The notes under the pieces: generated by a model
The model's input: only the letters and a program-made list of their open reading frames with translations
What the model was told of the DNA's origin: nothing
Databases searched by the model: none
Shown here: positions 40,791 to 51,560 of the stretch, piece after piece
Numbering within the stretch: position 1 is the first letter of the stretch
How the letters are laid out: every line of letters begins with the position of its first letter
NCBI GenBank assembly: GCA_030849465.1
Contig: JARVLF010000008.1
Span: 474,211-538,210 of the forward strand
Direction of reading: 5' to 3'
DNA from: Moesziomyces globuligerus
Taxonomy: Eukaryota; Basidiomycota; Ustilaginomycetes; Ustilaginales; Ustilaginaceae
Length of the DNA stretch: 64,000 nt
Translations under genes and position numbers: made by a program

Positions 40791-43700
40791 ATGGATAGCC
40801 ATCCAGCAAGTGCGCCGTCAGCAGCCGCACCTTCCACCTCGCAGCCTCCTCTCGCTGCGCCCCTCGATGTCGAGACCACGAACTGGAATGCCGTCAAGAT
40901 CCTCGCCGTACAGCACGACATCCCCCTCAGCCTGCTCGAGTCCGTTCGCGATACGCTCTCGGGAAACACCGCTTCCGACTTCTCCTCGCACGACTTTGGT
41001 CTCGACACTCCCTTCCACATCACCGCCGTCCGTCTCGATAACGGCCGCGTCGGCTTCCGCTTCCGCTCCCGCCGTCCCGACCATGCTGCCAGTCCATCGC
41101 TGCACTCCCAGATCCACCATGCCATCCCACGTTCCAGCTCATCCGGCGCTGTCGCCTCCCCTCACCCATCCGATCACACACCCATCCACGCCAAGCCCAA
41201 CCCCAGCGCAAGCCTCTTCCGACGCACCGGCAATCTCAGCCTCAAACACTCCAGGTCCATCCCGGTTCTGCGCCGCAAGGCCTCGGGCGCTTTCGCAGCG
41301 TCCCTCGCTGCACCCGCCACTCTCAATCCAACTCATCCTCCAGAGTCATCTGCACAGCCCCCGCTTGCAACCACCCACGACCCGCCGTCGTCTCTGCTTG
41401 CTCCAGCGCTACCAATAACTTCGTCCTCTACATCGCATTCCACTCAGAACGTCACCGATCATCTCCATCCTTATCGCCTCGCTGGCCCAGCCGTGCTCAT
41501 GTCGCGCGTCGGCAGCTCTCCCGTCAACGGTCCGCATGCCAACCGGTACACCGCAGACCACATCCAAGAAGGCGATGTGCTCGGTGCCATCCTCGGCCTC
41601 GGCCACGCAGATGTGTGGGCAAACGCCCTCACCGATTCACAAGCCGCGCCCCACCAACGTCCTCTTCAGCCGAGCTTTACGCGCAGGCGCTCCTCCGGCA
41701 ACTCCTCCATCGCTTCCCGTGGCTCCCCTGCCAAGCAACTTTCTCCGCCTCGCTTGCGCCTACCTGAGCTTAGCTTCGATTCGGACCACTCCGCCTCCCC
41801 CAGGCTCCGCCAGCTCAGGGAAGCCCAGTCGTTCGAGTCCACCGTCTCTGACGCCACCGCCCGCGGCGGTCACAAGGAGCCTTCCATCGATCAGTACCCA
41901 ATCGATCTCCAGCCGCTGATCAGCTCGGATCATGCGAAGACCGGCCGCCGCGACGCTGCCACCCTCATCTTCGACGTCATCCAATGCTACCACAGACCTC
42001 TTTCCTCACCTGCTTCACCGCAACAGCCTCGCCTCAAGCCGCCCAAGGACTTGGCCTCTTCAGAATCCAGCTTGGACAAGCGTCCCGCCCTCAGCGATTC
42101 CCAATCGTCTGATTTCCTCGCTCAGGCCCATGCTCTTCCAACCTCGGCTTCGCCCGGCGACGACCCCCGTTTCGCCGTCTGGGCAATCAGGAACGACTCG
42201 AGCGATGGTGCCTTTGTCGTCTCCAACCGCTTCGGCCACACCCAACGCGATTCCACCCTCTCACACAACTCGCCTTCTTCCCCCGCCACCACCTCCCCTG
42301 CATCCACCACCAAGCGTCGCAACCGCAAGAGCCAATTGCCATTCCTTAGCGATGCAGCACAAGATGCTTCGCAAGAAAAGCCTACCCAAGCGCACCACTC
42401 CAAACCCATGCTCCTCGCCGCATCAGCAGCTCGTCTCGTCGCCGAGCTCACCGCCGAGATCGACTTGCACCTGCGCAACGACTTCTTCTACACTTACCGC
42501 GCCTTCATGACTCCGCTCGACTTGCTTGAGCTCCTCATCCTCCGCTTCGAGTGGGCCATCTCCGATCCCAGCTCCGCAGAGGACGAGGCTCGTCGTCGCA
42601 TCGTTCGTGTTCGCACGTACGTCGTCATCAAGCACTGGCTTCAGAACCACTTTGATTTCGACTTCCTTCCCGACCGTGCCTTGCGCCAGCGCCTCGCATC
42701 CTGGCTCAATGCCATCGCCAAAGACGAGCGCATCACCGAGCGCCCTGCTGACCTTAACATCGTCAACAGCCTCCGCAAGATCGTCAGGGCGCTCAAGCAG
42801 ACCTACTCTCACTCGGGTGTGGGCGGGCTCCTCTTGCACGATGCTGGCCGACTTCCTGACAGCTCCCCTGCACTTCGCAAGACCGACAGCCTTTCCACGT
42901 TTGCCTCGTCCTCTCACGATTCCGAACTGAGCTCCGGCAAGCCACCCAGCTGGGCTTCCAACGAAGAGCATGGCTTCAGCAGTCCCAACTCCAATCCGTC
43001 GACCATCGAAGACGTCAACCTGGACTTTTCGGAAGACAACAGCTCGCTTGATGCAGCCCATGTTCGTTCTCCGTCGTCCGACCACCAACAGAGCCCTGCG
43101 AGCAAATCTTCGCGAACAGATTCCCCAGGCGCGTCACTCGCGGCCCGTAAAGCAGCTGCAGAGTCTGTCCTCGTCTCCCACAGACACACCCTGGCGCCTG
43201 CACTCTACAACCCTGCAAGGACAGCGTCTTCCTCTGGCAGCTCTGCTCCTGCACCTCTACCACACCCTTCCAACGCCTGGTCTCGCGCCTTCGTGCACAC
43301 CGTAGGCCGTCTCTCCAAGTTCAAGCGCGTGCTCGGGAATCGAGGCCTGGGCATGGACACTGCCAACGATCTCGAGGCCGAAGCTGAGCAGTGCAACGAT
43401 CTCCTCTTTGTCAAAGGCGGGCTCGAAAGCCTTTTGCAGTACTTCGCCTTTGATCAGGCTCGGCGCCAGTCCTCATCGGCGATCCGCCAGACAAATCTCC
43501 CCCGTCAGCGTCCACTTTCGCGTACCGAGGAGGCGAATGAAGACGAGGAAGAAGGTGGCTTGAGCCAGGTCTCCGAGGGCAGCACCGGTCAGGAAGAAAC
43601 GCCGAGTCTGGCGGGCGCATCGACGAATCGATCCACACCGGCAAGCTCAATCGACCTCACTGCGCTGTCCGAAAAGGGATCCTCCGCAAGCAGGCAGGCC

Positions 43701-46097
43701 AGCCAAGGGCTTGGCATCCGGCAAGTTGACGACGAGGCGATGCATCCCGAAATTGCTCGCGGTCACGACCTGCTCAGCCTCGACCCGTCCTGCGTTCGCC
43801 CGCTCGACTCGCTCGTCAAGCGCAGCACTAAGCGCGAAGAGCCTCTGCACCACGCTACCAGCGAACAGACGCTTCGTTCCGTGTCGCGAGCCCCGTCCGG
43901 GCGCGAATCCGAGGACTCCGCCCGAGGCGGTCACGGCTCGATCGACAACGACGGGACCACGTCTCGGAAGGCGCGTGGCATGCTGAGCCGTGGTCCATCC
44001 ATTCGCGATTCAGTCATGAGCAACGGCGCGCCTCGGATTGTCCAGATCGACGACATCGACCTGTCCAGCGACGACGATGACTTCACCGTCCGCAAGGCTC
44101 TGCGAAGACTGCCAGGAGCAAGGGATCTGCGCCAGGCAAATACCATCCGCGACCTTGAACCTGCTGCATCGCAGCCTGGACGGGAGAGCATCGATTCGAT
44201 GGCATCATCCGTCTTTCGACATCCTGCCGCTACTCGTCATGTGCACATCGGCTCTTTCAGTCGGGGTCATGCACGTGGCCTCAGTGTCGATAGCGCGTTG
44301 CACGTCTCATCGGAGCTCTGTGGCTCAACGCCGGCGCTGGCTCCCGCTCCTCCCATGATCAGCACGGTGCAGTCCGAAATGCTCGACCCCGATGAGGCGT
44401 TGCAAGGCTACGAGCTCGTCAAAGGCTTCCGACTCGATGACATCGAGAGTGACGACGAAGAACCAGGCGACGTTGAAGCAGCTCTTCGCCGTCTGGAAGG
44501 CATCATTGACCAAGATCGGCAAAAGCAGAAGGCCAACAGAGTGGAAAGACTATGGCAGCGTTCACTCGCACGCAACGCACGTGCCGACCACGCCGAGGGC
44601 GAGAACGAGGATGCCTCGCTCGACAAGCGAGCGAGCCAGGTCTCCACTCACTCTCGCGCCGATCGCACCCTGTCTTCTTCGCTCACGGGTGGATCACTTG
44701 CGGACGGCGAGGACGAGGCCTCCAACGCGTCAATGCATCCTTGCGATCGTTCCTACGACGAGGTCGAAGCAGCGTTGTCAAAAACATCGATCTCGGGCGA
44801 CGCCGAGGCCCAGGCGCAGTCTTCGTTTCTGGACCTGCAAGACAGCCGATCGGCGTCCGAGGCCGAGGACCATGGCGACGCAGCACAGGCTGCGGCAAGC
44901 GTGCTCGAATCTGGACCGAATACGGTGCAGGGATCGCTTCTTCAAGCCGCTTCGCTCCCCGGGAGCGCGACTTCTGCAGCGAGGAAGAATGTCGGTGCAG
45001 CCGACCATGCCTTGTCGGCGTCGGGTGTGCATTTGTCACCAGTGCGAGGTCTGGCGCCATTGCCTCCCATCCACCGATCGTTCTTGCTCTCGTATCGATC
45101 CGAATCGGTGGCTCGTCAGATGTGCCTGATCGAAGCGGAGCTGCTCCGATCGGTCACATGGGACGAATTGGCGTCTTCGAGATGGCGCGAGCGCCGCTTC
45201 GGCTCGGAGGTCACCGACTGGGAGGCATTTTACCGAGATCGCGTGCGTGACCGGCTGGAAGCCCAGCGACTCGGTGAGGCGCACGAGGAACGTGCGGTCG
45301 AGGCGATCGTTGCGCGCTTCAACCTCACCTCAAACTGGGTTGCCAGCGAGGTGGTGCTGACGCAGAACATCGACGAGCGTGCTGCTTTGATTTGCAAGTT
45401 GATCCGCATCGCGTGGAAGTGCTACCTGCAGTCCAACTTTGCCTCGCTGGCGCAGATCATCTTCGGCCTGAGCACGCCCTGGGTCGAGCGCCTGCGCAGG
45501 ACGTGGAATCGCGTCGGCTACTTCGAGATGCGCATGTGGAAGGATCTCAACAGCTTCGTCGGACCACGCCACAACTTCCGACACTTGCGCAACGCCATGC
45601 TGCAGTTTTCGGAGGGGGCGTCCGGTATCGGGGAAGGCATGGGCGGCAAAGGTGGAGCTGTGGCCGGTGGTGCTGGCCTTGCATCCGAAGCAACGACGCC
45701 GGCTTCTACTCGGGGCTGCATCCCCTTCTTTGGTCTGTTCGTGTCGGATCTGATGCAGTTTGACGCCATGCCAACGCTGCTCGACCCGACGTCGCCGACG
45801 GCGGCGGCCGATTTCACGACCACACACAGCGGCAAGCTGCTTGTCAACCCGTCCGAGCCCGATGCATTCGCACACCTCGCTCCGCTTCCCCCAACGGTGC
45901 AGCTGAAACCACTCATCAACGTTCTCAAATTCAGGAGCATCGCCGAGGTCATCCGGCAGGTGTCGGTGTTCCAAGGAGCTGCCAAGAACTACGCCGCCAT
46001 GTTCGAGGCGGAGAAGGGCGCGTATGTGCGCTGCTTGAAGCTGCGGTGCCTGCCTGGCGAGCTTCTCGCGCGTCTCAGTCACTTGATCGAGCCATGA
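40791..46097 (+). CDS. Large Ras-family guanine nucleotide exchange factor (RasGEF_N plus CDC25 domain), Lte1-like layout
   Basis: 1768 aa, ATG at 40791, uninterrupted. An ordered N-terminal block (NWNAVKILAVQHDIPLSLLE, residues about 30-90) precedes ~450 Ser/Pro-rich residues. The RasGEF_N domain lies at about 540-665 (ARLVAELTAEIDLHLRNDFF, YTYRAFMTPLDLLELLILRF, VRTYVVIKHWLQNHFDFDF). Then come ~750 low-complexity residues with acidic patches, although HTVGRLSKFKRVLGNRGLGM looks ordered. The catalytic CDC25-like domain fills ~1425-1768 (SFLLSYRSESVARQMCLIEA, VTWDELA, LTSNWVASEVVLTQNIDERA, FASLAQIIFGLSTPWVERLR, GCIPFFGLFVSDLMQFDAMP). The widely separated halves and CIPFFGLFVSDL recall Lte1-type GEFs of mitotic exit. 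Assignment to Lte1 rather than another fungal Ras/Rap GEF is tentative; GEF identity is firm. Confidence 0.85.
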   Translation: MDSHPASAPSAAAPSTSQPPLAAPLDVETTNWNAVKILAVQHDIPLSLLESVRDTLSGNTASDFSSHDFGLDTPFHITAVRLDNGRVGFRFRSRRPDHAASPSLHSQIHHAIPRSSSSGAVASPHPSDHTPIHAKPNPSASLFRRTGNLSLKHSRSIPVLRRKASGAFAASLAAPATLNPTHPPESSAQPPLATTHDPPSSLLAPALPITSSSTSHSTQNVTDHLHPYRLAGPAVLMSRVGSSPVNGPHANRYTADHIQEGDVLGAILGLGHADVWANALTDSQAAPHQRPLQPSFTRRRSSGNSSIASRGSPAKQLSPPRLRLPELSFDSDHSASPRLRQLREAQSFESTVSDATARGGHKEPSIDQYPIDLQPLISSDHAKTGRRDAATLIFDVIQCYHRPLSSPASPQQPRLKPPKDLASSESSLDKRPALSDSQSSDFLAQAHALPTSASPGDDPRFAVWAIRNDSSDGAFVVSNRFGHTQRDSTLSHNSPSSPATTSPASTTKRRNRKSQLPFLSDAAQDASQEKPTQAHHSKPMLLAASAARLVAELTAEIDLHLRNDFFYTYRAFMTPLDLLELLILRFEWAISDPSSAEDEARRRIVRVRTYVVIKHWLQNHFDFDFLPDRALRQRLASWLNAIAKDERITERPADLNIVNSLRKIVRALKQTYSHSGVGGLLLHDAGRLPDSSPALRKTDSLSTFASSSHDSELSSGKPPSWASNEEHGFSSPNSNPSTIEDVNLDFSEDNSSLDAAHVRSPSSDHQQSPASKSSRTDSPGASLAARKAAAESVLVSHRHTLAPALYNPARTASSSGSSAPAPLPHPSNAWSRAFVHTVGRLSKFKRVLGNRGLGMDTANDLEAEAEQCNDLLFVKGGLESLLQYFAFDQARRQSSSAIRQTNLPRQRPLSRTEEANEDEEEGGLSQVSEGSTGQEETPSLAGASTNRSTPASSIDLTALSEKGSSASRQASQGLGIRQVDDEAMHPEIARGHDLLSLDPSCVRPLDSLVKRSTKREEPLHHATSEQTLRSVSRAPSGRESEDSARGGHGSIDNDGTTSRKARGMLSRGPSIRDSVMSNGAPRIVQIDDIDLSSDDDDFTVRKALRRLPGARDLRQANTIRDLEPAASQPGRESIDSMASSVFRHPAATRHVHIGSFSRGHARGLSVDSALHVSSELCGSTPALAPAPPMISTVQSEMLDPDEALQGYELVKGFRLDDIESDDEEPGDVEAALRRLEGIIDQDRQKQKANRVERLWQRSLARNARADHAEGENEDASLDKRASQVSTHSRADRTLSSSLTGGSLADGEDEASNASMHPCDRSYDEVEAALSKTSISGDAEAQAQSSFLDLQDSRSASEAEDHGDAAQAAASVLESGPNTVQGSLLQAASLPGSATSAARKNVGAADHALSASGVHLSPVRGLAPLPPIHRSFLLSYRSESVARQMCLIEAELLRSVTWDELASSRWRERRFGSEVTDWEAFYRDRVRDRLEAQRLGEAHEERAVEAIVARFNLTSNWVASEVVLTQNIDERAALICKLIRIAWKCYLQSNFASLAQIIFGLSTPWVERLRRTWNRVGYFEMRMWKDLNSFVGPRHNFRHLRNAMLQFSEGASGIGEGMGGKGGAVAGGAGLASEATTPASTRGCIPFFGLFVSDLMQFDAMPTLLDPTSPTAAADFTTTHSGKLLVNPSEPDAFAHLAPLPPTVQLKPLINVLKFRSIAEVIRQVSVFQGAAKNYAAMFEAEKGAYVRCLKLRCLPGELLARLSHLIEP

Positions 46098-46827
46098 TCC
46101 GGTCTGGTCACCACCGACGGTTCCAACTTTCCAGTACCCGAATCGATCGCCCTTGCTGGCATCGGTCGCAATATACCCGCTATTGATTCGTCCTCGCTAC
46201 ACAGTCATTCATAGCAGTAGCATCTATCTGAACATGTCTTACAAACACTGTCATTCTCTAAACAGTTCCGCGGGCTTGTAGCGTCACAGCAATATCGTGC
46301 TTTATCTTTTTTTCTCCGGTCGAGCGCGACTCAGCGCTGCGGCGTGCTGAACACGACGAGGCGAAGGTTGTGGTGCGACTCGGTCTCGCGCGAGAATCCG
46401 TCACACAGAATGGGCAGACGCGTCCCCAACGCGTGTCGAGCCTAGAGCGCGAGTTGGTCGGCATGTGGCGTAAATTGCTACGACGCGTCTCGAGCCTCGC
46501 AGCACCGTCGTGTTAATTGCTGGCGCGGAAGCTGGTCTTTTTCGCGAGCGGCGCAGATCAACAGTCGACTCTGCCGAGGAGCTCAGTGTGCTGCGCAGTG
46601 TTGCTAAGGCGCAGTCGGCTGTCTTCGCTGAATCCGTCCGCCCTCCATCTCCATCTCCGTCTCCCCCCTCGCCTCGCCCTTTACATTCACGCCCACCAAC
46701 ATCCACTCTTCGGAACTCGACAACATACAAAGCATATTTCAGCGCAGGCTGACGGCTGCAATTCTTCCTCCATCCACGCGACCAGGACCACCTTCGGTCA
46801 CCCGTCTCCCTATCCTGCAAGAGCACC
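46098..46827. promoter_or_regulatory. Intergenic region upstream of MCM5
   Basis: 730 bp between two genes on the same strand. ACGCGT, the MluI cell-cycle box core bound by MBF in yeasts, occurs near 46410, 46431 and 46485, which would suit an S-phase gene such as MCM5; functionality is inferred. No gene seen. Confidence 0.4.
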
Positions 46828-49023
46828 ATGTCGGGATTCGACTCCGGCCGCGTCTTCTCCGCCCAGGCCCTGGCGGGTTCGGAGGCCTCGCGAGCGCCCG
46901 ATGCTCCGGCTCAGACCGAACAGACGCTGTTTAACTTCGTCCAAACTTTCCGCACAGGCAGCGACTACATCTATCGCGATCGACTGCGCGCCAACCTGCT
47001 CGCCAAGCAGTACGTCCTCGAGGTCCAGCTCGAGCACATCCAGCTTTGGAGCAATGACCTGGCCCAGGCTCTTCGCGACACGCCCTCTGACATCCTCCCC
47101 CTCTTCGAGTCGGCGGTCAAGCGCGCAGCGCGGGCGATCCTCTACCCTGTCATCACGCCGGATGAGCCGCGTCCCGAAGCACCAGACTGCCAGGTCACCC
47201 TACGCAGCCATGCAAACCTCACACCAATGCGCGACCTCCACGCCGATAGCATCTCGCACCTCGTGCGTGTACCAGGCATCGTCATCGGTACCACCACCCT
47301 CTCATCACGCGCTACCCACCTTCAGATCATGTGCCGTGACTGCCGCGCCACGAAAGCGCTTCCCGTCGTCTCCGGTTTCGGCGGCTTCACCCTGCCACGA
47401 TACTGCGACTCGACCAAGATGGACACGACCGCTCCGCAATGCTCCACGGATCCCTACGTGATCCTGCACGACAAGTGCCGTTTCGTCGACAACCAGACGG
47501 TCAAGCTGCAGGAGGCACCAGACATGGTGCCCGTGGGTGAGCTGCCTCGTCACATGCTCATGTCGGTTGACCGTGCGCTTTGCGGGCGTGTGGTGCCCGG
47601 CTCGCGCATCATCGCCACGGGCATCTATTCGACCTTCACAAGTGCCAAGGGCGGCAAGGGCACCAAGGCCGGGGCTATCGCGCTGCGCACACCGTACCTT
47701 CGCGTCGTGGGTCTCGAGATCGACGCCGAAGGTGCGGGTGGCCGCGGCATGGCGCGCATCTTCTCTGCCGAAGAAGAGGAAGAGTTCGCTCGGCTCTCGA
47801 GGTCCAAGGACCTGTACGAAAAGTTCTCGGCAAGCATTGCACCCAGCATCTTTGGGAACCAAGACATCAAAAAGGCCATCGCCTGCCTCTTGTTCGGCGG
47901 CTCCAAGAAGGTGCTGCCGGATGGCATGCGCTTGCGTGGCGACATCAACGTGCTCATGCTCGGTGATCCTGGTACAGCCAAGTCGCAGCTGCTCAAGTTT
48001 GTCGAAAAGGTCTCGCCGATCGCTGTCTACACTTCGGGCAAGGGTTCCTCCGCAGCGGGTCTCACGGCCTCGGTGCAGCGCGATCCACAGTCACGCGAGT
48101 TCTACTTGGAGGGCGGCGCGATGGTGCTCGCCGACGGCGGCGTGGTGTGCATCGACGAGTTTGACAAGATGCGCGACGAGGATCGAGTGGCGATCCACGA
48201 ATCCATGGAACAGCAGACCATCTCGATTGCCAAGGCGGGCATCACGACGATCCTCAACACGCGAACCTCGGTGCTCGCGGCGGCCAACCCGATCTTTGGA
48301 CGATACGACGACATGAAGTCGCCGGGCGAGAACATCGACTTCCAAACGACGGTGCTGTCGCGATTCGACATGATCTTCATTGTCAAGGACGAGCACAACG
48401 AGCAGCGCGATCGGACCATGGCGAAGCACGTGATGAACATCCACATGAATCGCGCCAACGATGCGACGGCGGCGGGCGAATTCGACATTGAGCAGATGAA
48501 GCGCTACATTTCGTTCTGCAAGGCGCGATGCGCGCCGCGGCTGTCGCCCGAGGCGGCCGAGAAGCTGTCGTCGCACTTTGTGGCGCTGCGCAAGCAGGTT
48601 GCGCAGGTGGAGCGCGACAACGACGAGCGCTCCTCGATCCCGATCACGGTGCGTCAGCTAGAGGCGATTGTGCGTATCTCGGAGTCGCTTGCCAAGGTGA
48701 CGCTCGCGCCGACGGTGGGAGAGGAGCATGTGGACGAGGCGATGCGCCTGTTCCGTTCGTCGACGATGGATGCGGTGCAGGCGGGCAACGTGGAGGGCAT
48801 GACGCGAGGCGAGCTTGCCGAAGAGTGCCAGAAGCTGGAACGCGAGATCCGCCGACGGCTGCCGATCGGCTGGAGCACGAGCTATGCCAAGCTGCGACAC
48901 GAGTTTGTAGAGAGCCAAGGCTACACGAACCACGCGCTCGAGAGGACACTGTTCATCCTGGAGAAGCGCGATGTGATCCGCTTCTCGAACCAGCGCAAGG
49001 CGCTCACGAGGACAGGCGTATGA
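46828..49023 (+). CDS. MCM5: DNA replication licensing factor MCM5 (Cdc46), minichromosome maintenance helicase subunit
   Basis: 731 aa, intronless. The N-terminal MCM domain includes LFNFVQTFRTGSDYIYRDRL and a Cys-containing zinc-binding loop beginning MCRDCRATKA (about residue 169). The AAA+ core (about 330-560) has Walker A GDPGTAKSQLLKF (about 378), Walker B GVVCIDEFDKM (about 441), sensor-1 TSVLAAANPIFGRYDD, and the MCM arginine finger LSRFDMIFIV (about 510). The KSPGENIDFQTTVLSRFD segment is the MCM5-specific form. The C-terminal lid and winged-helix follow (SSIPITVRQLEAIVRISESL; SYAKLRHEFVESQGYTNHAL). It acts in the Mcm2-7 ring that licenses origins and unwinds DNA with Cdc45 and GINS. 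Confidence 0.97.
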   Translation: MSGFDSGRVFSAQALAGSEASRAPDAPAQTEQTLFNFVQTFRTGSDYIYRDRLRANLLAKQYVLEVQLEHIQLWSNDLAQALRDTPSDILPLFESAVKRAARAILYPVITPDEPRPEAPDCQVTLRSHANLTPMRDLHADSISHLVRVPGIVIGTTTLSSRATHLQIMCRDCRATKALPVVSGFGGFTLPRYCDSTKMDTTAPQCSTDPYVILHDKCRFVDNQTVKLQEAPDMVPVGELPRHMLMSVDRALCGRVVPGSRIIATGIYSTFTSAKGGKGTKAGAIALRTPYLRVVGLEIDAEGAGGRGMARIFSAEEEEEFARLSRSKDLYEKFSASIAPSIFGNQDIKKAIACLLFGGSKKVLPDGMRLRGDINVLMLGDPGTAKSQLLKFVEKVSPIAVYTSGKGSSAAGLTASVQRDPQSREFYLEGGAMVLADGGVVCIDEFDKMRDEDRVAIHESMEQQTISIAKAGITTILNTRTSVLAAANPIFGRYDDMKSPGENIDFQTTVLSRFDMIFIVKDEHNEQRDRTMAKHVMNIHMNRANDATAAGEFDIEQMKRYISFCKARCAPRLSPEAAEKLSSHFVALRKQVAQVERDNDERSSIPITVRQLEAIVRISESLAKVTLAPTVGEEHVDEAMRLFRSSTMDAVQAGNVEGMTRGELAEECQKLEREIRRRLPIGWSTSYAKLRHEFVESQGYTNHALERTLFILEKRDVIRFSNQRKALTRTGV

Positions 49024-51560
49024 GCGGAGTGGGGAGGTGGTGCACGCCACCGGCCACCGGCCCTCGGTGTTCTGTGTTTGTTTACGTCTGTATGGCTTCC
49101 TCTGGCTCGATTGTACAATATGTTTCGGTCTCGCTTTGTGTCTCTGGTAGTGCGTCGGTAATGCACGTGATTCTAAGTCCTTGTGATGCTTTGTGCCCAG
49201 CAGAGCGCGTGCAGGAGATGCAGCTCGGTGCTAGTGCTAGGTTCCGACGGCAAATGGGTCGTCTGCGTATGTGCACGGCGGTGCTGGAATGGAGCGATGG
49301 CGAATGATCAATGCGAACGCCACGCGACAAGCTGCAGTAGCGGGCGGCTACGCACTTGTGCTCCCTGATATACCGGTCTCGAGCACGCACACGCGCATCG
49401 TCGCGGCATCTGCAGCAGAAGGCGAGACTAGCTTCGCTGGTGTTGCAGACAGAGCCAGGCGTACAGTAGCGCTCGCGCGTGCAGCTGGAGCTGTAGCCGC
49501 AGGCCACTTCCCGCGTCTTGTGTGCCGAGCCGAAAGCTGTTCAGGGCGGCAAGGCGGCAAGGCGACAAGCGTCCCCGATTGCTGCAACTCACGAAAGCGC
49601 ATATGTCCGCACTGGCATGGAGCACTGTGTCAAGCCCCATGCACCTCCGAGATAAGACGGGCGAGCTCCGATGGCAGAGAGAGCAAGCCTCGTTTGGAGC
49701 TGTCTCGGTGGAACCCCGGAGATGGCGCGGTCTCGCAAGGTCATGGCATGGAGCTACTGCTTCGGTCCATCGCGGCGGTGGTGAGAGCGGGACTGCTGTC
49801 CGCCTGCACCCTTGCTGCGTCGAAGGCCCTACCACCACTCTAAAATAAGAAAGGGCCGCAAGTCGTCAAGCCTTTAACCCAACAATTTCTCAATTTAATT
49901 TGCCTCGAATAGAGCGTGCCCGCAGCGCTCCTGGCTCGAGAAGCGTCTCCCCAAAGTTTCGAAGAGCTGCTCTGCCGCCGAACGCGTGGAGACAGTCGCA
50001 TTTCCCGAGCCGCTTCCCGACGCGACCGCGCCGAGTGCGAACGGAGGCTTCGAGCTTGGCAAGCTGGGTCGGGCTCAAGCGACTTGCCCTCAGGCATGAC
50101 GATCAAGGCTGCACCGGTAGCTTTGGTGCGGCGCGTTGCTGCGGTCCGGAGACGCACAGCATCTATCAACGCAAGCAGCTAGTGCGACCGAGGTTCGCGC
50201 TTTTGCTTCCAAAACGGCTGCCCACGGGACGTTGCTTCCGGCACCCGGGATCCCAGAGGGGTTGACGGGCTTTTCGACGAAGCTGCGTCCCGTACAGTGC
50301 GATGAGACCAAACCGTGGCGTGCTCATTGGCGCCTGATCCTCATGGCTGACTCCGCGAGCGCACATGTCGGCACGCCAAGCGCGCAAGCAGCATGTAGGG
50401 ATGAGAGCGCCGCGATGCAGTGCCACAGTGCGATTCTAAGCCAAGTCGTTCGCTATCGGATCGCGCCCGGGAGCGCACGATAACGCTGGAAGCTATGCGC
50501 ATGATCAATCATCGAACGGTCAGAGCCTTGCATCGTGCCGAGTCTGTCCCAATCGCACGGCCAGTCCTCAAGAGAGCTGCCAGCGAGCCTGCTAAGAACC
50601 ACAGTCTTGGGCGAGGGCAACGTTGGCTGCATCGCATGCTCTGCATCGCATGCTCGACACGTACGGCACATCGCGATTGCATATTTGACACAGTGACCCA
50701 GCCTAACAGCAAATTTCAAAAAAGGCAGGAAATGCCGCCGCACAGAGGCTTGCAGATGGGCGACTCGGCAGTGCAGGTAGGCCGCCGCCAGTTTTTGCCC
50801 CAACCGTCCGTCCACGCGGAAGAAGGTCGAGTGCAAAAAAAAGGCGAGGCAACTGACGGGCAAGACGCCTCCCTCTGCGGCTTGGTTTTGGGGCAGGCGT
50901 TGCGCGGCGCCACGCAGCGCTCTGCAGACGAGCGGCACTTGGACCGAGGCGCACGGCTGCCGTAGGCTGCACACGTCCGCACGACCACTCAAGCTCACGG
51001 CACTGCGCCCACGCCCGCTCTCGCCATCCACCTCTCGCACCCGCTCCTGCAGCAGCCGTCTCGCGTCCAGGCTCGCTACCTGGCTCAGCCCTCTCTGCCT
51101 CGCCTGCCTGCCTGCCTGCCTGCCCTTGCCTCTCCCCTCGCGCTCCCTTTGCACTCTCGCCAAGCCGAAGGAGCGTATTTGCAACCATCCACCTCCCACC
51201 CACCTCATCACTTCATCCGCACTCTTTTACCCCCTTCTCGTGTCCATCGTCCGCCAGATCGCAGTCACTGCTCTCTCTAACTCAAGGTCAACACTCGACA
51301 CATCGTTCCACCATCCAGCAGCCAGCTCGATCTCAAAGCAAACCTCTGCACCCGTCCACTTCTCGCCGTCCTTGAGCGAGCTTGCCGCTCATCACCTGCT
51401 GTGCAAACACTTCTCCCGTCACGCCCGATTGTCGCACACTTCGCCAGCTTCTGCCATTCGATAAGATCAGCTATCGAAGCCTTAGCACGAGGCAGCGCGC
51501 ATCTGCGCTCGACTATCCGATCAAAGCATTTTGCCCTCTCCGCCCATTCAGCCCTCGGCC
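49024..51560. other. Long intergenic region between MCM5 and the Mga2/Spt23 gene
   Basis: 2.5 kb with no supported gene on either strand. The right third (from about 51000) is strongly pyrimidine-rich and probably the long 5' leader/promoter of the downstream gene. It contains a GCCT microsatellite at 51102-51124. Several short frames occur before the ATG at 51561; whether any is a regulatory upstream ORF cannot be judged. Confidence 0.5.
51102..51124. repeat. (GCCT)n microsatellite
   Basis: About five and a half perfect GCCT units in the CT-rich leader upstream of the Mga2/Spt23 gene. Confidence 0.8.
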
